From the NCBI GenBank assembly GCA_021736305.1, contig JAIPGD010000002.1, positions 1 to 64,000 on the forward strand: a stretch of DNA of 64,000 bases, read 5' to 3'. The position numbers and the translations under genes are program-made. Numbering within the stretch: the first letter of the stretch is position 1; each line of letters starts with the position of its first letter. This document shows, one piece after another, positions 51,730 to 60,514 of the stretch. Below the pieces are notes generated by a model. The model saw only the letters and a list, made by a program, of their open reading frames with translations. It did no database searches and was not told the DNA's origin. This DNA comes from Candidatus Izemoplasma sp. (lineage in GTDB: Bacteria; Bacillota_I; Bacilli_A; Izemoplasmatales; Hujiaoplasmataceae).

Positions 51730-52885
51730 AAAACAGCACCTTCCATGTCTTACTAAGAACAAAATATGTACCAATTATAAGTAATAAGCTAACAGAATAT
51801 GCAATGCTAGCTGTCATATCATAATTAATACCTGTATATAATTCATAATTAAATGTATATATTAGCATTCCTAATACCCAAAGAGCATTCAAGACAAAAA
51901 ATAATTTATTTGTTCTAATCTGTTTTATGAATATAGTCAGAATCAAAAAGAAGATAATAAATATTCCGATTATAACCAAAACAAATGCACCAAAATTCAT
52001 ATGATTGTTTAGTATATGTTGCCAAAGTGGTTGCGATCCAATCAACTGCCAACCAATGATATCTTCTGTTACCGGGTCGACCGCTAAGCCATATCTTAGT
52101 ATTTTAGAAAATAATGTTATTGAGATATTTAGCAATGTTAAGAAAATTAATATGACATATGATATTTTTTTATAACTTGGATAACTCCTGATTTCTTTTT
52201 TATTTTGAAATAACAAAGGTAATCTAAACTTAGGAACTTCTTCTCCGACTAACTTCTCATATTGGAAAACTATTTTATTGTTATAAAAAGTCAAAGGAAT
52301 CAATAAAATAATATATAGAATTAAACAAAGAAGAAAGACAATACCAAATGGTTCAGATTGAAACAGTAATGAAAAAGATAACTTATCCAAATTTGAAAAT
52401 ATTACATTAACCGTCTCCATAATAATTAACGCAAACACAAATCCCCAAATTAAAACAAGGTATTTATGTACAGCTGTCAAAAATTTGAATGCTGTAAAAT
52501 TATCTTTGTGGCTTGTAAATAATACACATTGTCTTCTGTATTCAATACTATAGATGACTATACTCGCTAATACAATCAATAGCGATAAAAGTGTATTCAC
52601 AAAAAATAGGAAAATACTAGCGATTGACAAGGTTAATACAAAATATATACTCAAGGGTTTTGCTGAATGTTCTTCAATCTTTGTATAGGAATTTGATAAC
52701 GACTTAAGATTCCCTAAATACTCAAGACACTTATCATATGCTTCTTGTTTAGAATATCCATCGGCTCGTAATTCATTATATCTTTCTATCATATTACTCG
52801 TAATTTCTTGAATAACTTCCTTATTGACAGTCTTCTCATCATCTATAAAATAACTTTCAACTAAATTAATGATTTTTTCTTCCAT
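51713..52885 (-). CDS. Permease-prefix/HAAS-type multi-TM protein, PadR partner
   Basis: N-terminal helical YNELRADGYSKQEAYDKCLEYLG, several TMs; overlaps padR-like gene. Confidence 0.75.
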   Translation of the reverse strand: MEEKIINLVESYFIDDEKTVNKEVIQEITSNMIERYNELRADGYSKQEAYDKCLEYLGNLKSLSNSYTKIEEHSAKPLSIYFVLTLSIASIFLFFVNTLLSLLIVLASIVIYSIEYRRQCVLFTSHKDNFTAFKFLTAVHKYLVLIWGFVFALIIMETVNVIFSNLDKLSFSLLFQSEPFGIVFLLCLILYIILLIPLTFYNNKIVFQYEKLVGEEVPKFRLPLLFQNKKEIRSYPSYKKISYVILIFLTLLNISITLFSKILRYGLAVDPVTEDIIGWQLIGSQPLWQHILNNHMNFGAFVLVIIGIFIIFFLILTIFIKQIRTNKLFFVLNALWVLGMLIYTFNYELYTGINYDMTASIAYSVSLLLIIGTYFVLSKTWKVLFYGSEK

Positions 52886-52981
52886 ATTTTCACCTACCTA
52901 ATCTACCTATGTATTAATATACTACTAAGTACCTACTCTGTCAAGGTAGTCTATTTAAATAATTTTCATATCACGAAAAAT

Positions 52982-53043
52982 AAAAAAAACTCCCTATATC
53001 AGAGAGTATGGTTTAATATACCATATCTGCAACTTTTGGAAGC
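52982..53043 (-). repeat. Structured terminator-like element, copy 1
   Basis: AGCTTCCAAAAGTTGCAGATATGGTATATTAAACCATACTCTCTGATATAGGGAGTTTTTTTT. Confidence 0.8.
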
Positions 53044-53058
53044 TATTTCACATAAAAA

Positions 53059-53129
53059 TGGAGCAAGCGAAGAGAATCGAATCCCCATTTTCTAAATGAC
53101 AAGCAAATCTATTAATCAATACAAGTGCC
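53059..53129 (-). pseudogene. Decayed tRNA-Gly copy
   Basis: GGCACTTGTATTGATTAATAGATTTGCTTGTCATTTAGAAAATGGGGATTCGATTCTCTTCGCTTGCTCCA aligns with tRNA-Gly at 57061-57134. Confidence 0.75.
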
Positions 53130-53226
53130 TAAAAGAAAGTGTATATATAAATTATTATTTAGTTTGACCTTTATTTTAATCCTTGTTTGAGCTTTGTAAA
53201 ATTTAAAGAAACTCATTAATCAATTA

Positions 53227-53883
53227 TTAAGATTGACTCCATTGTACTAGTACTTCATAACCATTCTCTCTTACAGTTATATTATTTGCAATAATTGCAT
53301 ACTCGTTTTCGCCTATTTCAATTAAGTATACATAACAATCTCCGATATTTGGTGACCTATACGAACCTCCAGAAATCATAATAGAATTTTCTGGTATATT
53401 ATCTAAACTATCATAAGTATCATCATTAATACGATTTGTGCTTACAATACCTATGAACAGCTCATCTTCAGTTTCGTAATTTTCAATATTTGGTAGTTCT
53501 TCATTTGAATTAAACTCGTTTATTTTTTCTAGGAAATCGTCGTATGTTGAAAATGAAATAGGTAGCTGAGTGACTTGCATTTCTAGATATCCTGGAATGA
53601 TAATTGCTTTCATATCATCATTTGTATCATATCCAAAGACCACAGCAAATTCCATTTGAGGATGAGGAACCTCGTAGTAAATATCATTTTTATTTAACCA
53701 AAGTTCTATATTGCTAAAATACTTATAAACAATCATAGCAAGATTAGTAATACCAATTTCCTCTGCGACAGTTTCTGGGTAATTTTCATCAAGTTCAACG
53801 CGTCTAGTATAATCATCTGAATTGATTAAATGACATCCAGATAATATAAGTACGCTAAATAAAGCCAAAATTATTTTCTTCAT
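53227..53883 (-). CDS. Hypothetical lipoprotein
   Basis: LSGC lipobox. Confidence 0.7.
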   Translation of the reverse strand: MKKIILALFSVLILSGCHLINSDDYTRRVELDENYPETVAEEIGITNLAMIVYKYFSNIELWLNKNDIYYEVPHPQMEFAVVFGYDTNDDMKAIIIPGYLEMQVTQLPISFSTYDDFLEKINEFNSNEELPNIENYETEDELFIGIVSTNRINDDTYDSLDNIPENSIMISGGSYRSPNIGDCYVYLIEIGENEYAIIANNITVRENGYEVLVQWSQS

Positions 53884-54184
53884 ATATTTATTCTCCTAGC
53901 AACAAGATATCAGTGTTTTCACTGTATCAACATCAGAGATATTAATCTCTTCATTTAATTCATTATCTTTTTTATAGTATATCACAAATTTAGACTCATA
54001 ATAAGTGTTGTCAGATTAATTAAGAAACCCAGTTTGAACCCCATTAATAGGCTGGTCTTATGTAGAATCTAAAACAGCATATTTATATATTTGTGACTCA
54101 GATTTAGAATAAACAATAATGTTGTCATGGTCCTTGAGTATTAAATAAGTGGTTTTCGGAATTTCTATATAGATCTAATATGTA

Positions 54185-54373
54185 CTATAAAATAAGATTA
54201 ATCATCAAGATTAGAGTAATTATAAAAACCCTGCTATCGTTTACTTTATTGTGGCATTTTAAATACTCATCCTTGTAATCTTGCATAATAATCCAGTATT
54301 TTCTAGACACTTGAACTAATTTCACACTTTTTTCCCCGTTAGAATATGTAAATACCGAAATTAAGATTGTCAT
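54185..54373 (-). CDS. Small hypothetical protein, C-terminal TM
   Basis: Start overlaps toxin stop (ATGA). Confidence 0.35.
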   Translation of the reverse strand: MTILISVFTYSNGEKSVKLVQVSRKYWIIMQDYKDEYLKCHNKVNDSRVFIITLILMINLIL

Positions 54374-54635
54374 AATCTATTTAATATATCGTGATGACCT
54401 ATGTCTAACATTAATATTAAGTTTTCATCTTGATATGTCCGTATTACACATATAGACAAATTTATGCTAGACTCAAACAAAATCTCACTGCCCTTAATTT
54501 TTTTTGTTCGAAGACTTGGATGTTTATGGTTTTCAATAAATATAGATAACTTACTATAAAAACTTTCTTTTCGTAATCTTCTAACTTAGAAAAAGACTTT
54601 TTGAACTTGCTTGCGAATAGAATTTCATATTTCAT
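54370..54635 (-). pseudogene. RelE/YafQ-like toxin, frameshifted
   Basis: MKYEILFASKFKKSFSKLEDYEK / ESFYSKLSIFIENHKHPSLRTKKIKGSEILFESSINLSICVIRTYQDENLILMLDIGHHDILNRL in two frames; one-nt shift near 54561-54572. Confidence 0.75.
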
Positions 54636-54934
54636 TTCTTTTTCTCATCATCTAAATCATCATTGTTTTCATCTGATTCTTCTAAATAATTAATAGCGTC
54701 TTCTACAGAATTAAACGGGCCAACATTATACTTAGAAGGTTCTTCATTGATTCTAATAACGGTATCTTCTAATTTTTGAATGTATGATTTTGAATATACA
54801 GCTACAGGTTCAATTATTATTACACCATCCCTAACTGAGATATCTAGATGATCCCCTTCTTGAAGCTTCAATTCAGTTACGATTTCTTTAGGAATAGTAA
54901 CTTGTGATTTTTTTCTTAAATCAATTATCCTCAA
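54632..54934 (-). CDS. AbrB/SpoVT-type antitoxin
   Basis: IDLRKKSQVTIPKEIVTELKLQEGDHLDISV; ATGA overlap with toxin. Confidence 0.88.
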   Translation of the reverse strand: MRIIDLRKKSQVTIPKEIVTELKLQEGDHLDISVRDGVIIIEPVAVYSKSYIQKLEDTVIRINEEPSKYNVGPFNSVEDAINYLEESDENNDDLDDEKKK

Positions 54935-55162
54935 ATCAACTCCTTTTTCTTACTTTCTTACTTTCTAACTATCTTTTATCATTTAATAAATATATCTTCA
55001 ACACAATTGTAATTTAAATATTTTTTAAATTCACTAATTAATCGAGTAAGCTGAAATGTAATTGTGTAGAAAATGATATAGACTCACAATCCAACTAAAA
55101 TCAATCAACTTCTCGGTAATAAATAAAGGATAATTAATTGGAAAAAAGTGCCTTTTAAGCAC

Positions 55163-55223
55163 AAAAACCCCCTTCATCAGAGTGTATGTTTTAATATACC
55201 ATAACTCCAACTTTTGGAGGCGC
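55163..55223 (-). repeat. Structured terminator-like element, copy 2
   Basis: GCCTCCAAAAGTTGGAGTTATGGTATATTAAAACATACACTCTGATGAAGGGGGTTTTTG. Confidence 0.8.
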
Positions 55224-55235
55224 TCCAGAATATTT

Positions 55236-55300
55236 TGGCGAACCTAGAGCGACTTGAATCCACGACCCGTTGCATGTCTAGCAAGCGCTCTCTGCTTTAG
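55236..55300 (-). pseudogene. Degenerate tRNA, Val(GAC)-like
   Basis: GAGAGCGCTTGCTAGACATGCAACGGGTCGTGGATTCAAGTCGCTCTAGGTTCGCCA. Confidence 0.5.
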
Positions 55301-55385
55301 AATAATCTAAATATTGACTTTTTGACAGTTAAAAAATCAATTGATTCTAATATTGACTCTTATTCTCTTCTAAAAAGCAATAAAA

Positions 55386-55425
55386 AAAGGGAAAATACAA
55401 CAAATGTATTTATCCCTAAATATAG
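55386..55425 (-). terminator. Terminator downstream of decayed tRNA-Gly copy 2
   Basis: GGGA..AATACA-loop-TGTATT..TCCC followed by T7 on minus strand. Confidence 0.65.
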
Positions 55426-55435
55426 CTATAAAAAA

Positions 55436-55509
55436 TGGGGCAATCGAGGGGAATCGAACCCCCATTCTCTGCATGGCAAGCAATAAGTAAAATTGAAACA
55501 AAGACCTGT
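55436..55509 (-). pseudogene. tRNA-Gly 3'-half copy (att-like) with degenerate 5' half
   Basis: 38-nt identity TGCTTGCCATGCAGAGAATGGGGGTTCGATTCCCCTCG with tRNA-Gly; 5' half decayed. Confidence 0.85.
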
Positions 55510-55651
55510 ATATAGACGCATTTAAAAGTAGATTATGCCTTTGACCCTTATTTTGACCCTTGTAAATAATATGAGTATCCTAGTCTAATTATCATAAATG
55601 AGAGGACCGTCCTTTGATGGTCCTCTCTATTGACTTATGCGTTATGCGCTT

Positions 55652-56842
55652 TTATAATTTATTTATAAAATCCAACACATTTAAATGTACAAAATAATCT
55701 GATTCAATCATAACTGAATCAAATGAAACCAAATAACGTTTGCTCATATCTTTTAATAATGAAAAAGGTTTGGTTTCTCTTTCTCTCGTTTTAGGATCCA
55801 TGACAGACTGTGAAACTTGTACATATAACACTTGGTCTTCTTTGCTTGCGACAAAATCTATTTCTAAATCTCTTCCTATTTTTCCAACATAAACATGATA
55901 ACCATGTTTCACAAGTTCTAAATAAATAAAATTCTCAAGAATTTTACCAGTATTAGAACTTTTATTTGGAATCAATTGATCTCTGATGCCAAAATCTACC
56001 ACATAATATTTCCCATTAGTTTTTAAAATCTCTTTTCCTTTAATATCATACCGTTGACATTGATAGATGAAATATGATTTTGTCATTAAGTCCATATAAC
56101 TATCTATAGTACCGTAAGATATTTTTAATCCTAGAGAGTTTAATGTATTCGTTATTTTATTAATTGATATTGATGATCCAATATGCTCTAAAATATATCT
56201 CGCAACTCTAAAAAACATAGATTCATTCGATATATTTCCTCTCATAATCATATCTCTTCTAAAAATAGTATCAAACATATCCTGTTTCATCATAGTTTTT
56301 ATGTCTTTGTGGGTTTCTAATACCACCGCGGGAAAACTAGAATCTAAAAAATCATTATAATAAGCAAAATCTATGTAATCAATATTTTTAAAGTCTAAAA
56401 ACTCTTCATACGATAAAGGATATACATTAAATGATATGTATCTACCAGCTAAATAAGTTAAATGCTCTCCAATGAATATTCTAGCATTTGAACCAGTTAA
56501 ATAGATATCAATGTTTTCAGATGCTTTTAATGAATTAATAATTCTTGCCCAATTATCTAATTCCTGTACTTCATCAACAAATAGGTATGATTTTTTATTT
56601 GTCATTAAATTCTTTCTTACATAAGCTATAAACACATCTTTAGATTTCAAATAATCATTCTCTATGAATTCAAAATTAATATCTATGATTTGTTCTAAAA
56701 GGACATCATGGCTTAGTAGATATTGTTTTACCATCTTTAAAAGAGTTGATTTACCACTTCTACGTACACCTACTAAAATTTTAACCAAATCATTATCAAT
56801 TGTTTTAATAAGTTTGTTTAAATACAATGGTCTATTGATCAT
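55652..56842 (-). CDS. AAA+ ATPase, DUF4143 family
   Basis: VGVRRSGKSTLLKMV; YLFVDEVQEL; YLTGSNARI; C-terminal DUF4143-like. Confidence 0.9.
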   Translation of the reverse strand: MINRPLYLNKLIKTIDNDLVKILVGVRRSGKSTLLKMVKQYLLSHDVLLEQIIDINFEFIENDYLKSKDVFIAYVRKNLMTNKKSYLFVDEVQELDNWARIINSLKASENIDIYLTGSNARIFIGEHLTYLAGRYISFNVYPLSYEEFLDFKNIDYIDFAYYNDFLDSSFPAVVLETHKDIKTMMKQDMFDTIFRRDMIMRGNISNESMFFRVARYILEHIGSSISINKITNTLNSLGLKISYGTIDSYMDLMTKSYFIYQCQRYDIKGKEILKTNGKYYVVDFGIRDQLIPNKSSNTGKILENFIYLELVKHGYHVYVGKIGRDLEIDFVASKEDQVLYVQVSQSVMDPKTRERETKPFSLLKDMSKRYLVSFDSVMIESDYFVHLNVLDFINKL

Positions 56843-56983
56843 AATCCACCTCCACTTATATTATACAAAAGAGATAATGAAATTACAAGTTTTTATAAAC
56901 CAAATATAAAAATTTGTAAAAAATACATTTTTTTTGATTATCATAATGAAGCTTAAAGTAAATCTTCAGTGTTATTCTCTCAT

Positions 56984-57047
56984 AAAAAAGGCTCCCTTGA
57001 TCAGAGTGTATGGTTTTCTATACCATATCTCCAACTTTTGGAAGCCT
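56984..57047 (-). repeat. Structured terminator-like element, copy 3
   Basis: AGGCTTCCAAAAGTTGGAGATATGGTATAGAAAACCATACACTCTGATCAAGGGAGCCTTTTTT. Confidence 0.85.
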
Positions 57048-57060
57048 CTTCAATTTTAAA

Positions 57061-57134
57061 TGGAGCAAGCGAGGGGAATCGAACCCCCATTCTCTGCATG
57101 GCAAGCAGAAGTTCTACCGTTAAACTACACCTGC
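57061..57134 (-). tRNA. tRNA-Gly (GCC)
   Basis: GCAGGTGTAGTTTAACGGTAGAACTTCTGCTTGCCATGCAGAGAATGGGGGTTCGATTCCCCTCGCTTGCTCCA; CCA encoded. Confidence 0.95.
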
Positions 57135-57190
57135 GACGTGCATTCTCTATTTTATATTATTTTAGTGAATATTTCAACAGTTATTTTTGA

Positions 57191-57763
57191 TTATTTGATC
57201 AATCTTCTCCAAGGACTAACAAAACCACCACTAACCATAGAAACATCATTGGTAACAACTAATGCATCATTATCAACCTCGTTGATTAAATTAATGATAT
57301 TTCGTTTGTTTTTACGATTAGCTACCATCATTAATACTTCTCTTTCTTTATATTTACCTTGTGCATTAATGGTCGTCACAGCAAATCCTGCATCACGCAA
57401 AGCGTTAGTTACATTTTTAGCCTCTTCTTTCATTATAACGGCTTGTATAAGAATTTTACCAACACCAATCTTGTCTTCTAAAATTGAACCTATATATACA
57501 CCTAAAGCAAACCCAATACTATAATAAATACCTTTTAATGGAGCTTCAGCCATACCGGTAATAACACTTGAAGCCATAAATACCCACAATAAAATCTCTA
57601 CCAACGCTAATAAAGATCCAGGTTTCCTGTAGCCTTTTCCGATTAAAATTATTCTTAAGGTGCTAACTGCAACCTCGATCACTTTTACAATTAAAATCAA
57701 TGCCATTTCCCATAATGGAACTGAAGATAAAAACTCCCAAATTGTTTCCCACATATCTTTCAC
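57191..57763 (-). CDS. UPF0316/DUF2179 membrane protein
   Basis: YxxGxxLGxxIGSxxEDKIGVG pattern; C-terminal DUF2179. Confidence 0.88.
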   Translation of the reverse strand: MKDMWETIWEFLSSVPLWEMALILIVKVIEVAVSTLRIILIGKGYRKPGSLLALVEILLWVFMASSVITGMAEAPLKGIYYSIGFALGVYIGSILEDKIGVGKILIQAVIMKEEAKNVTNALRDAGFAVTTINAQGKYKEREVLMMVANRKNKRNIINLINEVDNDALVVTNDVSMVSGGFVSPWRRLIK

Positions 57764-57870
57764 CTCATAAAATCAATATCTAATAAATTATACTATAAAT
57801 CCGCTTAAAAGCAAGCAGAATTATTCAAAAAAAAGATGAAACTTCTAGGTTTCATCTCTGATTTTTAAAC

Positions 57871-59826
57871 TTATACTTTTGTAACCGCAAGCCATAATTC
57901 TAACCATAACATTTTATCGCTAAATTCTTCTATATCAAGTAAAAATTGTAATTCAGAAATATCCACATCTAATTCATCTTCTGGCGGATAAAATATTGAA
58001 TAATCATTAAAACTGAAATATTTATCATTGAAAAATGCGGTAATTTTATGTGAATAAAATATAGATTCTTGCTCAACTAAAACACTTTCTCCAAAAACAA
58101 AATTCTCATAAAAATCTATACCTAATAATTGATAATATGTTGGCAATATGTCATATGGTGAAACAAACTTTTCAATAGTAGTTGAATCTGTTTCATTGTT
58201 AAGTTTATAAGCTTCAGTCAATATAGGGTTGTAAACGGCAAAAAAAGTTTTATACATTTCTACATGATGAATATCACCTTTATCAGAATCACTTAATTCT
58301 AAATGCATTTGATGATAATATGCATTATGATCGCCATATAAAAGAATAATTGTATCTTCTAATAATCCATTATTTTCTAAAGCAGTTAATAACATTCCTA
58401 AAGACACATCAAAATCCATCATAGCTGCTTGATAATGTCTAAATCGCATAGCATATTCTTCGTCTTCTTCCAATGGATTTTCCCATATACCATTTGCTTC
58501 AGCTTGATCAATCATTGCAAAATAACCTAAATCTTCAAACATTTCTTTGTTATTTCTTCCATCCAAACGCTTACTTGGAGCATCACTATTATATGGACCG
58601 TGCCCAATTAAAGTTGTCCAATAGTAATAAAAAGGAACTCCTTCTTCTTCTAAAAACATAAAATCTAACATGGATTCCATTGTTCTAGAATCTAAAGTAT
58701 AATCACCGCCCCAACCATAAATTGGTTCATCAGGAAATAATTCTTCATGTAAATATGAATGTTCAAAACCAAGTTCAGGGATTGCGTTACCCCGATCATA
58801 AAATCCCGCTACATTTTCATGGAAAAAAGCAGTATTATATCCTTTATCTTTTAATACATTAGGCATAGAATATCTAAAATCATAATCAAATTTACTAGCA
58901 TCTATACCATTAGAAGGATAATTTCCTAATATTCCAATCAACTCAGACATATTTGTTTTATTCTCACTATAATTATTCGGAAAATATAATCCTTCTTGAG
59001 TTATTTCAAACAAATTAGGAGTTAAATACTCGTTCACAGCTATGCTCAAACCTGTTTCTATCATAATCGTAATAACATTCTTTCCTTCTAATAAACCATT
59101 ATATGAAATTTGATTATCATCGTCATAAATATCATAAGGGCTGACTTCCACTAGTTCTTTTTCTAATTCTTCTATAGTTACTGAACTTGTTCCACTATCA
59201 AACAGCATAATATCAGCTTCTTTATAATAATAACCAAACATACCATACTTTTCAATTGAATCACGTTTGAATAATGAAACATTAAATAAGTCATTATATT
59301 CAGCAAAAACTGAAACTCTAGTATTAAACAAAGTCATTATAGCTAATGCAAAAAAGCCAAAAATCGGCAATAACCTACGGTAATATCCTTTAATAGGCTG
59401 AAGATTATTTAAGAATAACTTATAAATAAAATACATTGTATATCCATAAACTAAACCAATCGCAAAAATAACCATTAAAACATCAATGTGAACAAAGTCA
59501 ATGCTAAATACATTTGTTGCTTCAAAGGTATACTTGATATGTGTTAAAGAAAAAACTTCACCATTTAATTCTAAATTCATAGTTTGATTAATTAACGATA
59601 GTACAAGAACAATAAAGAATAAAAATGAAAGATAATAAATACTTGCTTTATGAGATTTAAAGAAAGTAGAAAAGAACGCGAAAACAAACATAATAAGTAA
59701 ATCAAGCAAAAAAACACGTGGTAATAAGCCTAAATCAAGCCACCTAAAAGTCACGAGTTCAATAATGATATAAAAAATCATAAAAGTAATTATTAATTTC
59801 CCTTTTTCTTTAATCAATCTTTTCAT
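57871..59826 (-). CDS. LTA synthase-family membrane sulfatase/phosphoglycerol transferase
   Basis: 5 TM N-terminus; NVITIMIETG; HENVAGFYDRG; LYGDHNAYY. Confidence 0.88.
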   Translation of the reverse strand: MKRLIKEKGKLIITFMIFYIIIELVTFRWLDLGLLPRVFLLDLLIMFVFAFFSTFFKSHKASIYYLSFLFFIVLVLSLINQTMNLELNGEVFSLTHIKYTFEATNVFSIDFVHIDVLMVIFAIGLVYGYTMYFIYKLFLNNLQPIKGYYRRLLPIFGFFALAIMTLFNTRVSVFAEYNDLFNVSLFKRDSIEKYGMFGYYYKEADIMLFDSGTSSVTIEELEKELVEVSPYDIYDDDNQISYNGLLEGKNVITIMIETGLSIAVNEYLTPNLFEITQEGLYFPNNYSENKTNMSELIGILGNYPSNGIDASKFDYDFRYSMPNVLKDKGYNTAFFHENVAGFYDRGNAIPELGFEHSYLHEELFPDEPIYGWGGDYTLDSRTMESMLDFMFLEEEGVPFYYYWTTLIGHGPYNSDAPSKRLDGRNNKEMFEDLGYFAMIDQAEANGIWENPLEEDEEYAMRFRHYQAAMMDFDVSLGMLLTALENNGLLEDTIILLYGDHNAYYHQMHLELSDSDKGDIHHVEMYKTFFAVYNPILTEAYKLNNETDSTTIEKFVSPYDILPTYYQLLGIDFYENFVFGESVLVEQESIFYSHKITAFFNDKYFSFNDYSIFYPPEDELDVDISELQFLLDIEEFSDKMLWLELWLAVTKV

Positions 59827-60003
59827 GTTTCCACCCATATATTAAATATACTTTATAACATAAATATTATACTATATTTTAAACAAATAGTAAATATAAT
59901 AATCTATATAAAAATCCTTTAATTTATCTAAATTTAGTGAAATCCTGAGGAAATTCACTACCAGTATTTTGGCTTTCTTATAATACTTTCATAAAGCATT
60001 ATT

Positions 60004-60510
60004 TTATTTAGCCTGTACATAATCATTTGCTAACTTAATATAATTTTTAGCATTTTGAATGTTTGCCTTAATTTCAGTTTCACTTAATTCTCTAATAACT
60101 TTCATTGGATTTCCCAAAACCAAAGTTCTTGGTGGAATAATTTTTCCAGGTGGAACTACAGTACCTGCTGCGACTAAAGCATATTCGCCTATTTCGGCAT
60201 TATCTAAAATAACTGATCCCATGCCTATTAAGGCATAGTCTTTAATTGTACAGGCATGAATAATTGCTGAATGTCCTATAGTAACATACTTACCAATATA
60301 AGTAGGCGTATCAATATTCGTGTGAACAACTGCATTATCTTGAATGTTTGTTCCTTCTTCAATTGTTATTTTATCCATGTCGCCCCTTAATGTAGCGTGA
60401 AACCAAATATTACAATCTTTTCCAATTTGACAATCACCGATAATTTTCCCGCCTAAATTAATAACTGACTTATCTAAAAATGGTTTTTTATCTAAATAAT
60501 CCATTGTCAT
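60004..60510 (-). CDS. Gamma-carbonic anhydrase-like hexapeptide protein
   Basis: Left-handed beta-helix; GRDCNIW-type, VTIGHSAIIHACTI, GMGSVILDNAEIG. Confidence 0.9.
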   Translation of the reverse strand: MTMDYLDKKPFLDKSVINLGGKIIGDCQIGKDCNIWFHATLRGDMDKITIEEGTNIQDNAVVHTNIDTPTYIGKYVTIGHSAIIHACTIKDYALIGMGSVILDNAEIGEYALVAAGTVVPPGKIIPPRTLVLGNPMKVIRELSETEIKANIQNAKNYIKLANDYVQAK

Positions 60511-60514
60511 TTCC

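Noticed and set aside
55163-55223. Hammerhead ribozyme (CTGATGA in element copy 2)
   Set aside because: CTGATGA is not conserved in copies 1 and 3 (CTGATAT, CTGATCA), and the required GAAA/stem arrangement is absent.
57060-57524. Plus-strand 154-aa ORF across tRNA-Gly and DUF2179 gene
   Set aside because: Runs through a tRNA antisense and opposite a confident CDS.
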